64,000 bases of DNA, from the NCBI GenBank assembly GCA_018001015.1, contig JAGNIV010000014.1, forward strand, positions 1 to 64,000, given 5' to 3'. The notes below the pieces were generated by a model that saw only the letters and a list, made by a program, of their open reading frames with translations, was not told the origin of the DNA and did not search any database. The DNA comes from Phenylobacterium sp. Its GTDB lineage: Bacteria; Pseudomonadota; Alphaproteobacteria; Caulobacterales; Caulobacteraceae. Positions 16,961 through 26,247 of the stretch are shown here, piece by piece. Every line of letters begins with the position of its first letter. Within the stretch, counting starts at the first letter, position 1. Both the position numbers and the translations under genes were made by a program.

Positions 16961-17172
16961 TGAGCGGTCACCACACTGCAAGCTCCCCAACTTGCGACTC
17001 CCGTACGAGGCGGGCGGAGTCCTCGCAACAGAGAACGCCGAGTTGCGACGTTTTCCCGCAGGTTCAAAGGCTTAGCCGTAGGGTTTTGTTATCTGCGGTT
17101 CATCTTCGCGCTCCGTTGGATCGAGTATCAACCTCAATCGTTTCGCCAGTTCTAACCGGATCGGAGGTGGCC
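16961..17172. promoter_or_regulatory. Divergent intergenic region between the RTX protease and ligD
   Basis: These 212 bp must hold both promoters. Two GANTC sites (GACTC near 16995 and GAGTC near 17017), the target of the CcrM methylase in Caulobacter relatives, lie 22 bases apart on the protease side. No confident promoter could be picked out. GGAGGT at 17163-17168 is the ligD ribosome binding site. Confidence 0.35.
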
Positions 17173-19779
17173 ATGACCACGGCGAAACTCGCCCGCTACC
17201 AGCGGATGCGGGACTTCGGACAGACGGCGGAGCCCTCCGGGCGCGACGCCAAGGTGCTGGCCTCGGAGCGCTTGCGCTTTGTCATCCAGAAGCATGCCGC
17301 CAGCCGCCTGCACTTCGACCTGCGCCTGGAGCACGACGGGGTCTTCAAGTCATGGGCGGTGACCAGAGGTCCGTCCCTCGACCCCGCCGACAAGCGTCTC
17401 GCCGTGGAGGTGGAGGATCACCCGCTGGACTATGGCGATTTCGAAGGGACCATCCCGAAGGGGCAGTACGGCGGCGGCACGGTGCAGCTCTGGGATCGCG
17501 GCTATTGGGCGCCGGAACCGGGCATGGAGGATATCGACAAGGCCCTGAGTAAGGGCGAACTGAAGTTCGTCATGGAGGGGGGGCGGATGCATGGCTCGTG
17601 GGTGCTGGTTCGCCTGCGTCACGACGCCAAGTCCAAGCGCCGCAACTGGCTGTTGATCAAACACCGCGACGAGGCCGCCGTGGAAGGTGAGGGTGGAGCG
17701 CTGGCCGCCGAGGATCGCTCGATCGCCTCAGAGCGCACGATGGCGCAGATCGCGGCGGGGGAGGGCGAGGCCGCGCCCCCGTTCATGACCGCGTCCAAGA
17801 CCGCCGCCGACGCCGTCTGGCAGAGCCGCCAGAACCGCAACTCCACCGCCGCCGCCTCGCCCAAGATAGCGAAGGCAAAGCCGAAGGCGGCCTTCCCCGC
17901 CTTCGTGGAGCCCCAGCTCTGCAAGTCGCTGGAGAAGCCCCCGCGGGGCGCGGGCTGGGCGCATGAGATCAAGTTCGACGGCTATCGGATGCAACTGCGC
18001 ACCGTGGGCGGCAAGGCGACGTTGAAGACCCGCAAGGGCCTCGACTGGTCAGCCAAGTTCAAGGCGATCATCGAGTCGGGAACGGGCTTCCGGGACAGCA
18101 TCATCGACGGAGAGGTCGTCGCGCTGGACCACACCGGGGCGCCGGATTTCGCAGCCCTCCAGGCGGCGATTTCCGAGGCGAAGACCGACGACCTGATTTT
18201 CTTCGCCTTCGACCTCTTGTTCGTGGACGGCGAGGATCTTCGGGCCCTGCCGCTGGCGTCGCGCAAGGACCAGCTGAAGGTCATGCTGGCCAAGGCCCCG
18301 GCCAATGTCCGCTATGTCGATCACTTCATCACGGCCGGCGAGGCGGTCCTGCAGTCGGCCTGCCGCATGGATCTGGAGGGGATCATCTCCAAGCGGATCG
18401 ATGCGCCCTACCGCTCGGGACGCAGCGACACCTGGGCCAAGTCCAAGTGCCGCCAGGGCCACGAGGTGGTGATCGGCGGCTGGACCACCACCGGCGACGC
18501 CTTCCGCTCGCTGATCGCCGGGGTCTATCGTGACGGGCGTCTGGCCCACGTCGGGCGGATCGGCACGGGTTTCGGCCGCGACAAGGTCGAGAAGCTGCTG
18601 CCCAAGCTGAAAGCCCTGGAGAGTGACAAGAGCCCCTTCACGGGCAAGGGGGCGCCCAAGCAGGCGGCCGGGGTTCACTGGGTGAAGCCCGAACTGGTGG
18701 CTGAGATTGAATATGCCGGGTTCACCGGCGACGGCTCGATCCGGCAGGCCGCCTTCAAGGGCCTGCGCGCCGACAAGCCGGCTCAGGAGGTTGAAGCCGA
18801 GGTCCCGGCCCCCGCCGAAAGCGCCGACCTCGCCGAGCCCACCCCGAAGGCCGTCGTCTCAAAGACTGTAACGCCCAAAGGCTCTGGCGTGGTCATGGGC
18901 GTCACCATCTCCAGCGCTGACAAGGCGCTTTGGCCGGACGCGCATGACGGAAAGCCGGTCACCAAGCTGGACCTAGCCAACTATTACGCGGCGATGGCCG
19001 ATGCGATCCTGCCTCACATCAAGGGCCGGCCGTGCTCGATCATCCGCATGCCCGACGGAATCAACGGTGGGGAGACCTTCTTCCAACGGCACGCCTCGCG
19101 GGGATCATCGGCGCTGTTCACCGAGGTGGAGGTGTCAGGGGACCACAAGCCCTACCTGCAGATCGACCGGCCAGAGGCCCTGATCGCGGCCGCCCAGATC
19201 GGGGCGGTGGAGCTGCATCCGTGGAACTGCGAGCCCTTCAAGCCGGAGGTTCCTGGCCGCCTGGTGTTCGACCTGGATCCCGCGCCCGACGTTGACTTCG
19301 ACGCGGTGGTCGAAGCGGCCCGCGAAGTCCGCGACCGGCTTGAGGACCTCGGCCTGGTCAGCTTCTGCAAGACCACCGGCGGCAAGGGGCTGCACGTGGT
19401 CGCGCCGCTGAAGTCCGGGAAGGTGGACTGGCCCACCGCCAAGGCCTTCGCCCGCGGCGTCTGCAAGGCCATGGCCCTGGATGCGCCGGAGAAGTACCTC
19501 ATCACCATGGCCAAGAAGGATCGCGGCGGTCGGATCTTCCTCGACTATCTGCGCAATGACCGCATGGCGACGGCGGTGGCCCCATTTTCGCCGCGCGGCC
19601 GTCCTGGCGCTCCGGTCTCCATGCCGCTGACCTGGAGCCAGGTGAGGAAGGGCCTCGATCCGGCGAAATACACGATCCGCACCGTGCCGACCCTGCTGAA
19701 GAAGCTGACGGCGTGGGAGGACTATTGCGACAGCGAGCGGCCCCTGGCGCCGGCGATCAAGCGGCTGGGGAAGGTGTAA
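17173..19779 (+). CDS. ligD: Multifunctional NHEJ DNA ligase LigD
   Basis: Three activities for double-strand break repair in one 868-residue chain. The N-terminal 3'-phosphoesterase (about 25-170) contains [18 protein letters not shown] and the catalytic stretch [18 protein letters not shown]. The ATP-dependent ligase domain has its adenylated lysine at K267 in EIKFDGYRM, then DGEVVALD and EGIISKRID. The C-terminal polymerase/primase domain (about 575-860) has [16 protein letters not shown], the metal-binding Asp pair at about 700/702 in FDLDPAPD, and [14 protein letters not shown]. The domain order PE-LIG-POL is the Pseudomonas arrangement. ATG at 17173 is set by GGAGGT; the upstream frame extension overlaps the protease promoter. 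Ku is convergent 114 bp away. Confidence 0.96.
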   Translation: MTTAKLARYQRMRDFGQTAEPSGRDAKVLASERLRFVIQKHAASRLHFDLRLEHDGVFKSWAVTRGPSLDPADKRLAVEVEDHPLDYGDFEGTIPKGQYGGGTVQLWDRGYWAPEPGMEDIDKALSKGELKFVMEGGRMHGSWVLVRLRHDAKSKRRNWLLIKHRDEAAVEGEGGALAAEDRSIASERTMAQIAAGEGEAAPPFMTASKTAADAVWQSRQNRNSTAAASPKIAKAKPKAAFPAFVEPQLCKSLEKPPRGAGWAHEIKFDGYRMQLRTVGGKATLKTRKGLDWSAKFKAIIESGTGFRDSIIDGEVVALDHTGAPDFAALQAAISEAKTDDLIFFAFDLLFVDGEDLRALPLASRKDQLKVMLAKAPANVRYVDHFITAGEAVLQSACRMDLEGIISKRIDAPYRSGRSDTWAKSKCRQGHEVVIGGWTTTGDAFRSLIAGVYRDGRLAHVGRIGTGFGRDKVEKLLPKLKALESDKSPFTGKGAPKQAAGVHWVKPELVAEIEYAGFTGDGSIRQAAFKGLRADKPAQEVEAEVPAPAESADLAEPTPKAVVSKTVTPKGSGVVMGVTISSADKALWPDAHDGKPVTKLDLANYYAAMADAILPHIKGRPCSIIRMPDGINGGETFFQRHASRGSSALFTEVEVSGDHKPYLQIDRPEALIAAAQIGAVELHPWNCEPFKPEVPGRLVFDLDPAPDVDFDAVVEAAREVRDRLEDLGLVSFCKTTGGKGLHVVAPLKSGKVDWPTAKAFARGVCKAMALDAPEKYLITMAKKDRGGRIFLDYLRNDRMATAVAPFSPRGRPGAPVSMPLTWSQVRKGLDPAKYTIRTVPTLLKKLTAWEDYCDSERPLAPAIKRLGKV

Positions 19780-19788
19780 AAACGGTCC

Positions 19789-19883
19789 GTCATCCCGGCC
19801 GCAGCGAAGCGGAGAGCCGGGATCCAGAGGCCGTGCGCTGGGCTCCTGGGTCCCGGCGCGGCCTACCGGCCGTCCGGGATGAC
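19789..19883. repeat. Intergenic palindromic repeat, family A, copy 1
   Basis: A 95-bp element bounded by GTCATCCCGG and CCGGGATGAC, with nested inverted segments. It fills the gap between the convergent ligD and Ku genes and could act as a two-way terminator. Four more copies lie at 27441, 32391, 43071 and 53800. Confidence 0.85.
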
Positions 19884-19893
19884 GTTGAGGCGA

Positions 19894-20748
19894 CTAGGCC
19901 CGCTTCTTCGCAGGCGGATGCTTTGCGGCGGCCTTTTTGGCGGGCGTCTTGGCCGTCCTCGTCGGCCCCTTCTTGTCCCCGGCCAGGCTGCGGCGCAGGG
20001 CCTCCATCAGGTCGATGACCTCCGCGCCCTTGGGCTCGTCGACAGTGACCTTGCGACCGGCGCCCCTTTCCTTTTCCTTGATCAGGGCGCGCAGGGCTTC
20101 CTCGTAGCGGTCCTTGAACTCAGAGGCGTCGAAGTCGCCTTCCTGCTGATCAATGATCTTGGCGGCGATCTCGATCATGTTTTTGTCGGCCTTCACGTCG
20201 GGGATGTCGTCGAAGAAGCTCTCCGGCGCCTTGACCTCATCGAAGGTGCGCAAGGTGTAGGCCACCAAGCCCTTGCCGCGCGGCTCCATGGCCAGCATGC
20301 GTTCGCGCTGATGCATGACCAGCCGGCCGAGCGCGATCTTGCCGGCCTTCTGCATGGCTTCGCGGATGACGGTGAAGGCCTCAACGGCCACCTTGCCGTC
20401 CGGGACCAGGAAGTATGGGTCGTTCCAGTAGAGGCGGTCGATCTCGTCGGCGTCGACGAACTTGTCGATGTCGATGGTCTTGGTGCTCTCCAGGCGGACG
20501 CTCTCGATCTCCTCGGGCGTGACCAAGACGTAGTGGTCTTTCTCGATCTCGTAGCCCTTGACGATGTCGGCACGGTCGACCGGGCCGGTCTCCGGATCGG
20601 TGGGGATCATCCGGATGCGGTTGTGGGTGGTCTTGTGCAGCATGTTGAAGGACACGTCGCCGGTCCGGCTGGTGGCCGTGTAGAGGGCCACCGGGCAGGA
20701 AACGAGCGAGAGGCGAAGATGCCCCTGCCAGGTTGGACGCGCCGCCAT
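19894..20748 (-). CDS. ku: NHEJ DNA end-binding protein Ku
   Basis: Bacterial Ku homodimer that rings broken DNA ends and recruits LigD. The protein starts MAARPTWQGHLRLSLVSCPV, the standard Ku opening, continues with FNMLHK, and contains VVTxEE-like VTPEEIESVRLE, DPYFLVPDGK and ALGRLVMHQRERM. The C-terminus is Lys/Ala/Pro-rich (KKAAAKHPPAKKRA), the tail thought to bind DNA or LigD. At 284 residues it is normal. ATG at 20748 is supported by GGAGGT; the longer frame to 20781 is less likely. Confidence 0.95.
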   Translation of the reverse strand: MAARPTWQGHLRLSLVSCPVALYTATSRTGDVSFNMLHKTTHNRIRMIPTDPETGPVDRADIVKGYEIEKDHYVLVTPEEIESVRLESTKTIDIDKFVDADEIDRLYWNDPYFLVPDGKVAVEAFTVIREAMQKAGKIALGRLVMHQRERMLAMEPRGKGLVAYTLRTFDEVKAPESFFDDIPDVKADKNMIEIAAKIIDQQEGDFDASEFKDRYEEALRALIKEKERGAGRKVTVDEPKGAEVIDLMEALRRSLAGDKKGPTRTAKTPAKKAAAKHPPAKKRA

Positions 20749-20799
20749 GAGACCTCCACGAATTGCAGTTCGTGAACGCATCAGGCGGCGCAGTGTTGC

Positions 20800-21570
20800 C
20801 TAGAGGGTCGCCTTGAAGAAACCCACGACCTCGGACCGTGCGGCCTCCGCGCCGGCCTTGTTGAACTCCATGAGCACCGGCCCGCCGGCGCCATTGTGGG
20901 CGAAGGGGTCGTTGATGGTCTGGGCCGGCAGGTCGCGGTCGAAGCCGTGAGTGGCGCCGCGATAGGTGATGTTGCGCACCTGGGCGGTCCCTTGGCCCGC
21001 GAGGCTGGCGGCCAGCTTCGCGCCGGCGTCGGGGTTGTCGTAGGTATCGGCGTCGCCGGTCTGGATCAGGATCGGTGCGCCGGTCAGGTCGGTGAGCGCC
21101 ATGCGTGGATCGACAGCATAGGCGTAGCAGACAGGGTAATGCGCCGCGTGGGCCTTGAAGCCTGGCAGGCTCCCGCGCAGCGGATCAGCCCGTCCCTTGG
21201 TGGCGCTGAGCAGGGTGACGACCCCGCCCCAGGAAAAGCCCAGGATGCCGATGCGGGCCGCGTCGATCTCCGGCTGCCCGCCGAGGAACGTCAGGCCGCC
21301 GAAGGCGTCGGGAAGGGTTTCCATGGGCGAGCGCGGACGTCCGGCCGCGCCGCGATTCGTACTCCGCGCCGCCCACATGTCGATCTCCAGGGTGGCGAGG
21401 CCGGCGGCGTTGAGGGCGCTCGCATAGAACTCGCCGCGCCCGTCAACCCCATCCGAGCCGTGGCAGATCAAGACCGCGCCGACCGGGGCCACCGCGTCAC
21501 GCGGCGTGCGCAAGAGACCGGCGACGGTGAGCCCGGCCGAGGTTGGAAAGCTTACAAAGGAGGTTCTCAA
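20800..21570 (-). CDS. Dienelactone hydrolase family protein
   Basis: Alpha/beta hydrolase, 256 aa. The nucleophile is Ser in GFSWGG at about residue 114 where true dienelactone hydrolases usually have Cys; the acid is Asp in TGDADTYD and the base His in GATHGFDRD. The oxyanion region is ICHGSDGVDGRG. No signal peptide, so cytoplasmic. Its ATG overlaps the stop of the dehydrogenase gene by four bases (ATGA), indicating coupled expression. The substrate is unknown; the Ser nucleophile suggests general esterase or carboxymethylenebutenolide-type activity. Confidence 0.85.
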   Translation of the reverse strand: MRTSFVSFPTSAGLTVAGLLRTPRDAVAPVGAVLICHGSDGVDGRGEFYASALNAAGLATLEIDMWAARSTNRGAAGRPRSPMETLPDAFGGLTFLGGQPEIDAARIGILGFSWGGVVTLLSATKGRADPLRGSLPGFKAHAAHYPVCYAYAVDPRMALTDLTGAPILIQTGDADTYDNPDAGAKLAASLAGQGTAQVRNITYRGATHGFDRDLPAQTINDPFAHNGAGGPVLMEFNKAGAEAARSEVVGFFKATL

Positions 21571-22664
21571 CGTCCGGGCTCCACCAGGATTTTCACATGG
21601 GCCTCGGGGTCGCCGAGGGTGACGAAGGCCTGCGCGACTTCCGACAGGCCCACCTTGCCGGTGACCACGCGGCTGACGTCGATCACGCCCTCCGCGATCT
21701 GGTGCAAGGTGTGGGCGAATTCTTCGGGGGAGTAACCGAACACGAAGGTCAGTTCGATCTCCTTGGTGATGGCGATGGCCGGTTCGATCTTATCGGTCTC
21801 CATGCAGACGCCCGCCACCACGATCTGGCTACCGGCCGGGCTGGCCTCGATCAGGTGCTGCAGGATCCCCGGCGAGCCGACACATTCGAAGACCACGGGC
21901 TGGCCGAAGGTCTTGCCCATCATCCGCGCCATGCTCTGGGCGGCCCGCGCCGTCGGCACGCCGAAGGCCTCCCAGCGTGCGTGCGGGCTCTCGGCGGCCG
22001 GGTCGATCACGACATCGGCGCCCAGCATCTCGGCGGCGGCGCGGCGGCGCGGGGAGTAGTCGGCGGCGATCACCGGGCCGTGGCCCTTGGCCTTCAGTCC
22101 GGCGATCACCGCCAGACCCACGGGCCCGCAGCCGATCACCAGGCTGACGCTGTCCTTGTCCAGCCGAGCCTTGGCCACCGCGTGCGCGCCAACCGCGAAG
22201 GGCTCGGTGAGCGCCGCCTGGTCGGTGGGCAGCCCGTTCTTGACCTCCAGCAGCATCATTTCCGACAGGATCATTCGCTCCGCGAAGCCGCCAGGCAGGT
22301 TGTTGGAGTACCCAAGCAGCTCGACCCCGGTCCCGGTGATGGTGGCCGGTACGCTGACGACACGGGTTCCAGGCTTCAGGAGGCCCGTGGTCCCGGGGCC
22401 GTGCTCCAGAATCTCGGCGCAGAACTCGTGCCCGAAGACGGTGTCGGCCGTGGGATCGAACCCGCCGCCCATGGCGCCGCCATCGCCGCCGCCGCTGGCG
22501 CGGCGCGAGGTCTCGATCATGTGTTCCATATGGTGCAGGGCGTGGAGGTCCGACCCGCAGATGCCGCAGGCGAGCGTCTTGACCAGCACCTGGCCAGCGC
22601 CGGGGGTCAGCTCCTCGATCTCATCGCAGACCAGTTGCTTGTTGCGGCGGATGACGGCGCGCAT
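21567..22664 (-). CDS. Zinc-type medium-chain alcohol dehydrogenase
   Basis: MDR-superfamily oxidoreductase, 365 aa. Catalytic-zinc motifs are present: CGICGSDLHAL near residues 33-43 and GHEFCAEI. The cofactor domain has GCGPVGLAVIAGLKAKG, the usual GxGxxG nucleotide fold. The structural-zinc lobe is absent: the segment after GHEF, where four cysteines normally lie, has none (SVPATITGTGVELLGYSNN). ATG at 22664 follows GGGAGGGAG. It is the first gene of a two-gene operon with the dienelactone hydrolase-like gene and diverges from fabD. Confidence 0.88.
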   Translation of the reverse strand: MRAVIRRNKQLVCDEIEELTPGAGQVLVKTLACGICGSDLHALHHMEHMIETSRRASGGGDGGAMGGGFDPTADTVFGHEFCAEILEHGPGTTGLLKPGTRVVSVPATITGTGVELLGYSNNLPGGFAERMILSEMMLLEVKNGLPTDQAALTEPFAVGAHAVAKARLDKDSVSLVIGCGPVGLAVIAGLKAKGHGPVIAADYSPRRRAAAEMLGADVVIDPAAESPHARWEAFGVPTARAAQSMARMMGKTFGQPVVFECVGSPGILQHLIEASPAGSQIVVAGVCMETDKIEPAIAITKEIELTFVFGYSPEEFAHTLHQIAEGVIDVSRVVTGKVGLSEVAQAFVTLGDPEAHVKILVEPGR

Positions 22665-22822
22665 GGTTCTCCCTCCCAGGGTTTGGGACAGCTTGCGGGG
22701 GCGGCGTGGGGATTTCCAGCCTGTCGTGGCGGAATGCGGGCCGCCTTGCCCGCCGGGGCGCAATCCCCTAACCCTCCGCCGTTGAATCAAGTGGCGCCAA
22801 CGCGCGCCGAAGGGAGCCCCAG

Positions 22823-23767
22823 ATGAGCCTCGCCTTTCTCTTTCCCGGCCAGGGCAGCCAGGCCGTGGGCATGGGCGCCGACCTCGCCGAAGCCTTCGCC
22901 AGCGCGCGCGAAGTATTCCAGGAAGTCGACGACGCCCTTGGCCAGAAGTTGTTCAAGCTGATGAAGGAGGGGCCGGAGGACCAGCTCACCCTCACCGAGA
23001 ACGCCCAGCCGGCCCTGATGGCCGTCAGCCTGGCGGTCAGCCGGACGCTGGAGAAGGAATTCAAGATCGGTGTCGATAGGGCGGCCTTCGTGGCGGGCCA
23101 CTCGCTGGGTGAGTACTCGGCCCTGGCCGCCGCCGGCGCCATCAGCCTGGCCGACACCGCGCGCCTGCTGAAGCTGCGCGGCCAGGCCATGCAGCGGGCC
23201 GTGCCGGTGGGCGAGGGGGCCATGGCCTCCCTGATCGGCCCCAAGAGCGACGTGGCGCTCGCCGAGGAAGCCGCCAAGGCGGGTTCGGTTCACGGGGTCT
23301 GCGTGGTCGCCAACGACAACAACAACGGCAACGTGGTGATCTCCGGCGCCAAGGCGGCCGTGGACGCCGCCATCGAGAAGGCCAAGGAGCTGGGGGCTCG
23401 CGCCATCCCGCTGAACGTCTCGGCGCCGTTCCACTGCCCGCTGATGCAGCCCGCCGCCGACGAGATGGCGAAAGCTCTTGGCGCCGCCACCATCCTGGCT
23501 CCGCGCGCGCCGCTGGTGGCCAACGTCACCGCCCGGCCGACTCTCGATCCCGAAGAGATCCGCCGCCTGCTGGTGGAACAGGTCACCGGCCGCGTCCGCT
23601 GGCGCGAGAGCATGATCTGGCTGGTGGAGGAGGGCGGGGTGACCCGCTTCGCCGAGGCCGGTTCGGGCAAGGTTCTGTCGGGCATGGCCAAGCGCATCGC
23701 CCCCGACGCTGAAGCCACGCCGCTGAATACCCCCGCAGACCTCGAAGCCTTCGCGAGCAGCCTCTGA
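22823..23767 (+). CDS. fabD: Malonyl-CoA:ACP transacylase
   Basis: Transfers malonyl from CoA to acyl-carrier protein at the start of fatty-acid synthesis; 314 aa. The protein opens MSLAFLFPGQGSQ, the nucleophile is S94 in GHSLGEYSALAAAGA, and the catalytic His lies in VSAPFHCPLM near residue 202. GGGAGC precedes the ATG. The stop codon overlaps the fabG start by one base (TGATG), so translation is coupled. It is the first gene of the fatty-acid cluster. Confidence 0.96.
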   Translation: MSLAFLFPGQGSQAVGMGADLAEAFASAREVFQEVDDALGQKLFKLMKEGPEDQLTLTENAQPALMAVSLAVSRTLEKEFKIGVDRAAFVAGHSLGEYSALAAAGAISLADTARLLKLRGQAMQRAVPVGEGAMASLIGPKSDVALAEEAAKAGSVHGVCVVANDNNNGNVVISGAKAAVDAAIEKAKELGARAIPLNVSAPFHCPLMQPAADEMAKALGAATILAPRAPLVANVTARPTLDPEEIRRLLVEQVTGRVRWRESMIWLVEEGGVTRFAEAGSGKVLSGMAKRIAPDAEATPLNTPADLEAFASSL

Positions 23768-24507
23768 TGTTCGACCTCACTGGAAAGACCGCCCTCGTCA
23801 CCGGCGCCACCGGCGGCATCGGCGGGGCCATCGCCCACGCCCTGCACGCCCAGGGCGCCCATGTGGTGCTGTCGGGGACGCGCGAGGCGGTCCTCGCCGA
23901 GCTGGCCAAGGAACTGGGGGGCCGCACCTCTATCGCGCCGGCCAACCTCGCCGACGCCGAATCAGTGGACGGCCTGATCGCCAAGGCCGAGGAGGCCGCA
24001 GGGGCTCCGCTGGACATCCTGGTGGCCAACGCCGGGATCACCAAGGACGGCCTGCTGATGCGCATGAAGGACGAGGACTGGGAGTCCGTCCTGAAGGTGA
24101 ACCTAGAGAGCTTTTTCCGACTCAGCCGGGCGGCCATGCGCGGGATGATGAAGCGCCGGGCCGGGCGGATCATCGGAATCACCTCGGTTGTGGGGGTGAT
24201 GGGCAATCCCGGCCAGGCCAACTACGCGGCCTCCAAGGCCGGAATGATCGGGTTTTCCAAGGCCCTGGCGCAGGAAGTCGCGACCCGCGGGATCACGGTC
24301 AACTGCGTGGCTCCGGGCTTCATCGAAAGCCCGATGACCGAGGCTCTGAACGAGGCCCAGAAGGCTCAGATACTCTCCACCATCCCGGCCGGCCGGCTGG
24401 GCCTGGGGAGTGATGTGGCCGCGGCCTGCGTCTATCTGGCCAGCGATGAAGCCGCTTACATGACGGGGCAGACCCTGCATGTGAACGGCGGCATGGCGAT
24501 GATCTAA
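23767..24507 (+). CDS. fabG: 3-oxoacyl-ACP reductase
   Basis: NADPH-dependent reductase of the elongation cycle, SDR family, 246 aa. Cofactor motif TGATGGIGG at residues 12-20, NAG at 88-90, catalytic S140, Y153 and K157 (NYAASKAG), and the end TLHVNGGMAMI. It overlaps fabD by one base and precedes acpP by 140 bp. Confidence 0.96.
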   Translation: MFDLTGKTALVTGATGGIGGAIAHALHAQGAHVVLSGTREAVLAELAKELGGRTSIAPANLADAESVDGLIAKAEEAAGAPLDILVANAGITKDGLLMRMKDEDWESVLKVNLESFFRLSRAAMRGMMKRRAGRIIGITSVVGVMGNPGQANYAASKAGMIGFSKALAQEVATRGITVNCVAPGFIESPMTEALNEAQKAQILSTIPAGRLGLGSDVAAACVYLASDEAAYMTGQTLHVNGGMAMI

Positions 24508-24647
24508 CCTGTTGGCCTCCGCCAACCGAACATGCTACGGCCACGCCCGAAGCGGTTGGGCCAAGGCCGAAATCGAAGCTCCGTACCGGTTGACAACATG
24601 TCGGCGGTCACGGATGGATCAAGTGACTAATTGAGGAACTAAACCTG
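24508..24647 (+). promoter_or_regulatory. acpP upstream region
   Basis: This 140-bp gap contains a 6-bp hairpin (GTTGGC/GCCAAC at 24512-24527) just after fabG and, closer to acpP, TTGACA near 24592 as a possible -35 element without a convincing -10. AGGA-like GAGGA lies about 12 bases before the acpP ATG. It suggests that acpP has its own promoter inside the cluster. Confidence 0.35.
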
Positions 24648-24887
24648 ATGTCCGACATCCTCGAGCGCGTGCGTAAGATCGTCATCGAACACCTCGACGC
24701 CGATCCGGAGAAGGTCACCGAGAAGGCGAGCTTCATCGACGATCTGGGCGCCGACAGCCTCGACAACGTCGAACTGGTGATGGCCTTCGAAGAAGAATTC
24801 GATATCGAGATCCCCGACGACGCGGCGGAGCACATCCAGACCGTTGGCGACGCGGTGAAGTTCATCGGAGAGCGTCTGGGCGCCTAA
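24648..24887 (+). CDS. acpP: Acyl carrier protein
   Basis: Small acidic four-helix carrier, 79 aa, bearing the growing acyl chain on a 4'-phosphopantetheine. The attachment serine is S37 in [18 protein letters not shown], the invariant ACP motif. Length and charge are standard. It has an upstream gap consistent with its own promoter and a terminator-like hairpin after it, so ACP can be made in excess over the enzymes. Confidence 0.98.
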   Translation: MSDILERVRKIVIEHLDADPEKVTEKASFIDDLGADSLDNVELVMAFEEEFDIEIPDDAAEHIQTVGDAVKFIGERLGA

Positions 24888-24910
24888 GGCCCGGAGTTCG
24901 TTCAAGATTT

Positions 24911-24952
24911 GACCGCCGCGATGCTCATCCGAGCCGCGGCGGTCTGCGTTTT
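24911..24952 (+). terminator. Terminator/attenuator between acpP and fabF
   Basis: A perfect 10-bp GC stem (24911-24920 with 24935-24944, 14-base loop) is followed by TGCGTTTT. It ends just before the fabF ribosome binding region, so part of the acpP transcripts probably stop here and part continue into fabF. Confidence 0.7.
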
Positions 24953-24963
24953 GGAGCTTCCCC

Positions 24964-26247
24964 ATGCGTCGAGTCGTGGTCACCGGCATTGGTCTGCTGA
25001 CCCCCTTGGGGCAGGGGACGGAACACACCTGGGCGGCCCTCCTGGCCGGTAAGTCGGGGGCGGGTCGGATCAGCACGTTTGATCCGGCCGACTATGGCTG
25101 TCAGGTGGCCTTCGAGGTCCCGCGGGTTGACGGGCGTGGCGGCGGCGGGCCCGACATCGCGGGCTCCTTCGACCCCGACCAGACCATGAGCACCCGCGAC
25201 CAGCGCCGGGTCGACGACTTCATCCTCTACGCCATGGCCGCAGCCGACGAGGCGGTGAAGGATTCGGGCTGGGTTCCGCAGACCGACGAGGACAAGGAAC
25301 GCACCGGCGTCATCATCGGCTCGGGGATCGGCGGCCTGGCCACCATCGAGAAGAACGCCATCGAGCTGCACGAGAAGGGACCGCGCCGCATCGGGCCGTT
25401 CTTCATCCCGTCGGCGCTGATCAACCTGGCCTCGGGTCAGGTCTCCATCCGCTACGGCTTCAAGGGCCCCAACCACTCGGTGGTGACGGCCTGCGCCACC
25501 GGGGCCCACGCCATCGGCGACGGCGCCCGGCTGATCAAGTACGGCGACGCCGACATCATGATCGCCGGCGGGGCCGAGGCGGCCATCTGCCCGGTGGGCA
25601 TGGCCGGCTTCATCGCCGCGCGCGCCATGTCGACCAACTTCAACGACCAACCGACCAAGGCCAGCCGCCCCTACGACAAGGACCGCGACGGCTTCGTGAT
25701 GGGCGAGGGCGCTGGTGTCGTCGTCCTTGAGGAGTACGAACACGCCAAGGCGCGCGGCGCGAAGATCTATGCCGAGGTCGTGGGCTACGGCCTGGCCGGC
25801 GACGCCTACCACATCACCTCACCGGCCGAGGACGGCGACGGCGGCTTCCGCGCCATGAAGATGGCCCTGAAGGACGCCGGGATCGCCCCGACGCAGATCG
25901 ACTACGTCAACGCCCACGGCACCTCGACCCCGATGGGCGACGAGATCGAGCTGGGCGCCGTCACCCGGCTGATGGGCGACCACGCCAAGGACATCTCGAT
26001 GTCGTCGACGAAGTCGGCCACCGGCCACCTGCTGGGGGCGGCCGGCGCCATCGAGGCCGCCTTCGCCTGCCTGGCGATCCGCGACCAGATCGCCCCCCCG
26101 ACCCTGAACCTGGACAATCCCTCGGTTGAGACGGTCATCGACCTGATCCCGCACAAGGCGAAACCGATGGCCATCGAGTACGCCCTGTCCAACAGCTTCG
26201 GCTTTGGCGGCACCAACGCCTCGGTCGTGTTCAAGAAGGTCACGTGA
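24964..26247 (+). CDS. fabF: 3-oxoacyl-ACP synthase II
   Basis: Condensing enzyme adding malonyl units to the acyl chain; 427 aa. Opening RRVVVTGIGLLTPLGQG is typical. The catalytic cysteine is C177 in VVTACATGAHAIGD, the two histidines are in NAHGTSTPMGD and KSATGHLLGAAGAIEA. The last residues FGFGGTNASVVF form the family C-terminus. A Gly-rich stretch at about 56-66 (DGRGGGGPD) is slightly unusual. The stop overlaps the mltG GTG start (GTGA). Confidence 0.96.
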   Translation: MRRVVVTGIGLLTPLGQGTEHTWAALLAGKSGAGRISTFDPADYGCQVAFEVPRVDGRGGGGPDIAGSFDPDQTMSTRDQRRVDDFILYAMAAADEAVKDSGWVPQTDEDKERTGVIIGSGIGGLATIEKNAIELHEKGPRRIGPFFIPSALINLASGQVSIRYGFKGPNHSVVTACATGAHAIGDGARLIKYGDADIMIAGGAEAAICPVGMAGFIAARAMSTNFNDQPTKASRPYDKDRDGFVMGEGAGVVVLEEYEHAKARGAKIYAEVVGYGLAGDAYHITSPAEDGDGGFRAMKMALKDAGIAPTQIDYVNAHGTSTPMGDEIELGAVTRLMGDHAKDISMSSTKSATGHLLGAAGAIEAAFACLAIRDQIAPPTLNLDNPSVETVIDLIPHKAKPMAIEYALSNSFGFGGTNASVVFKKVT

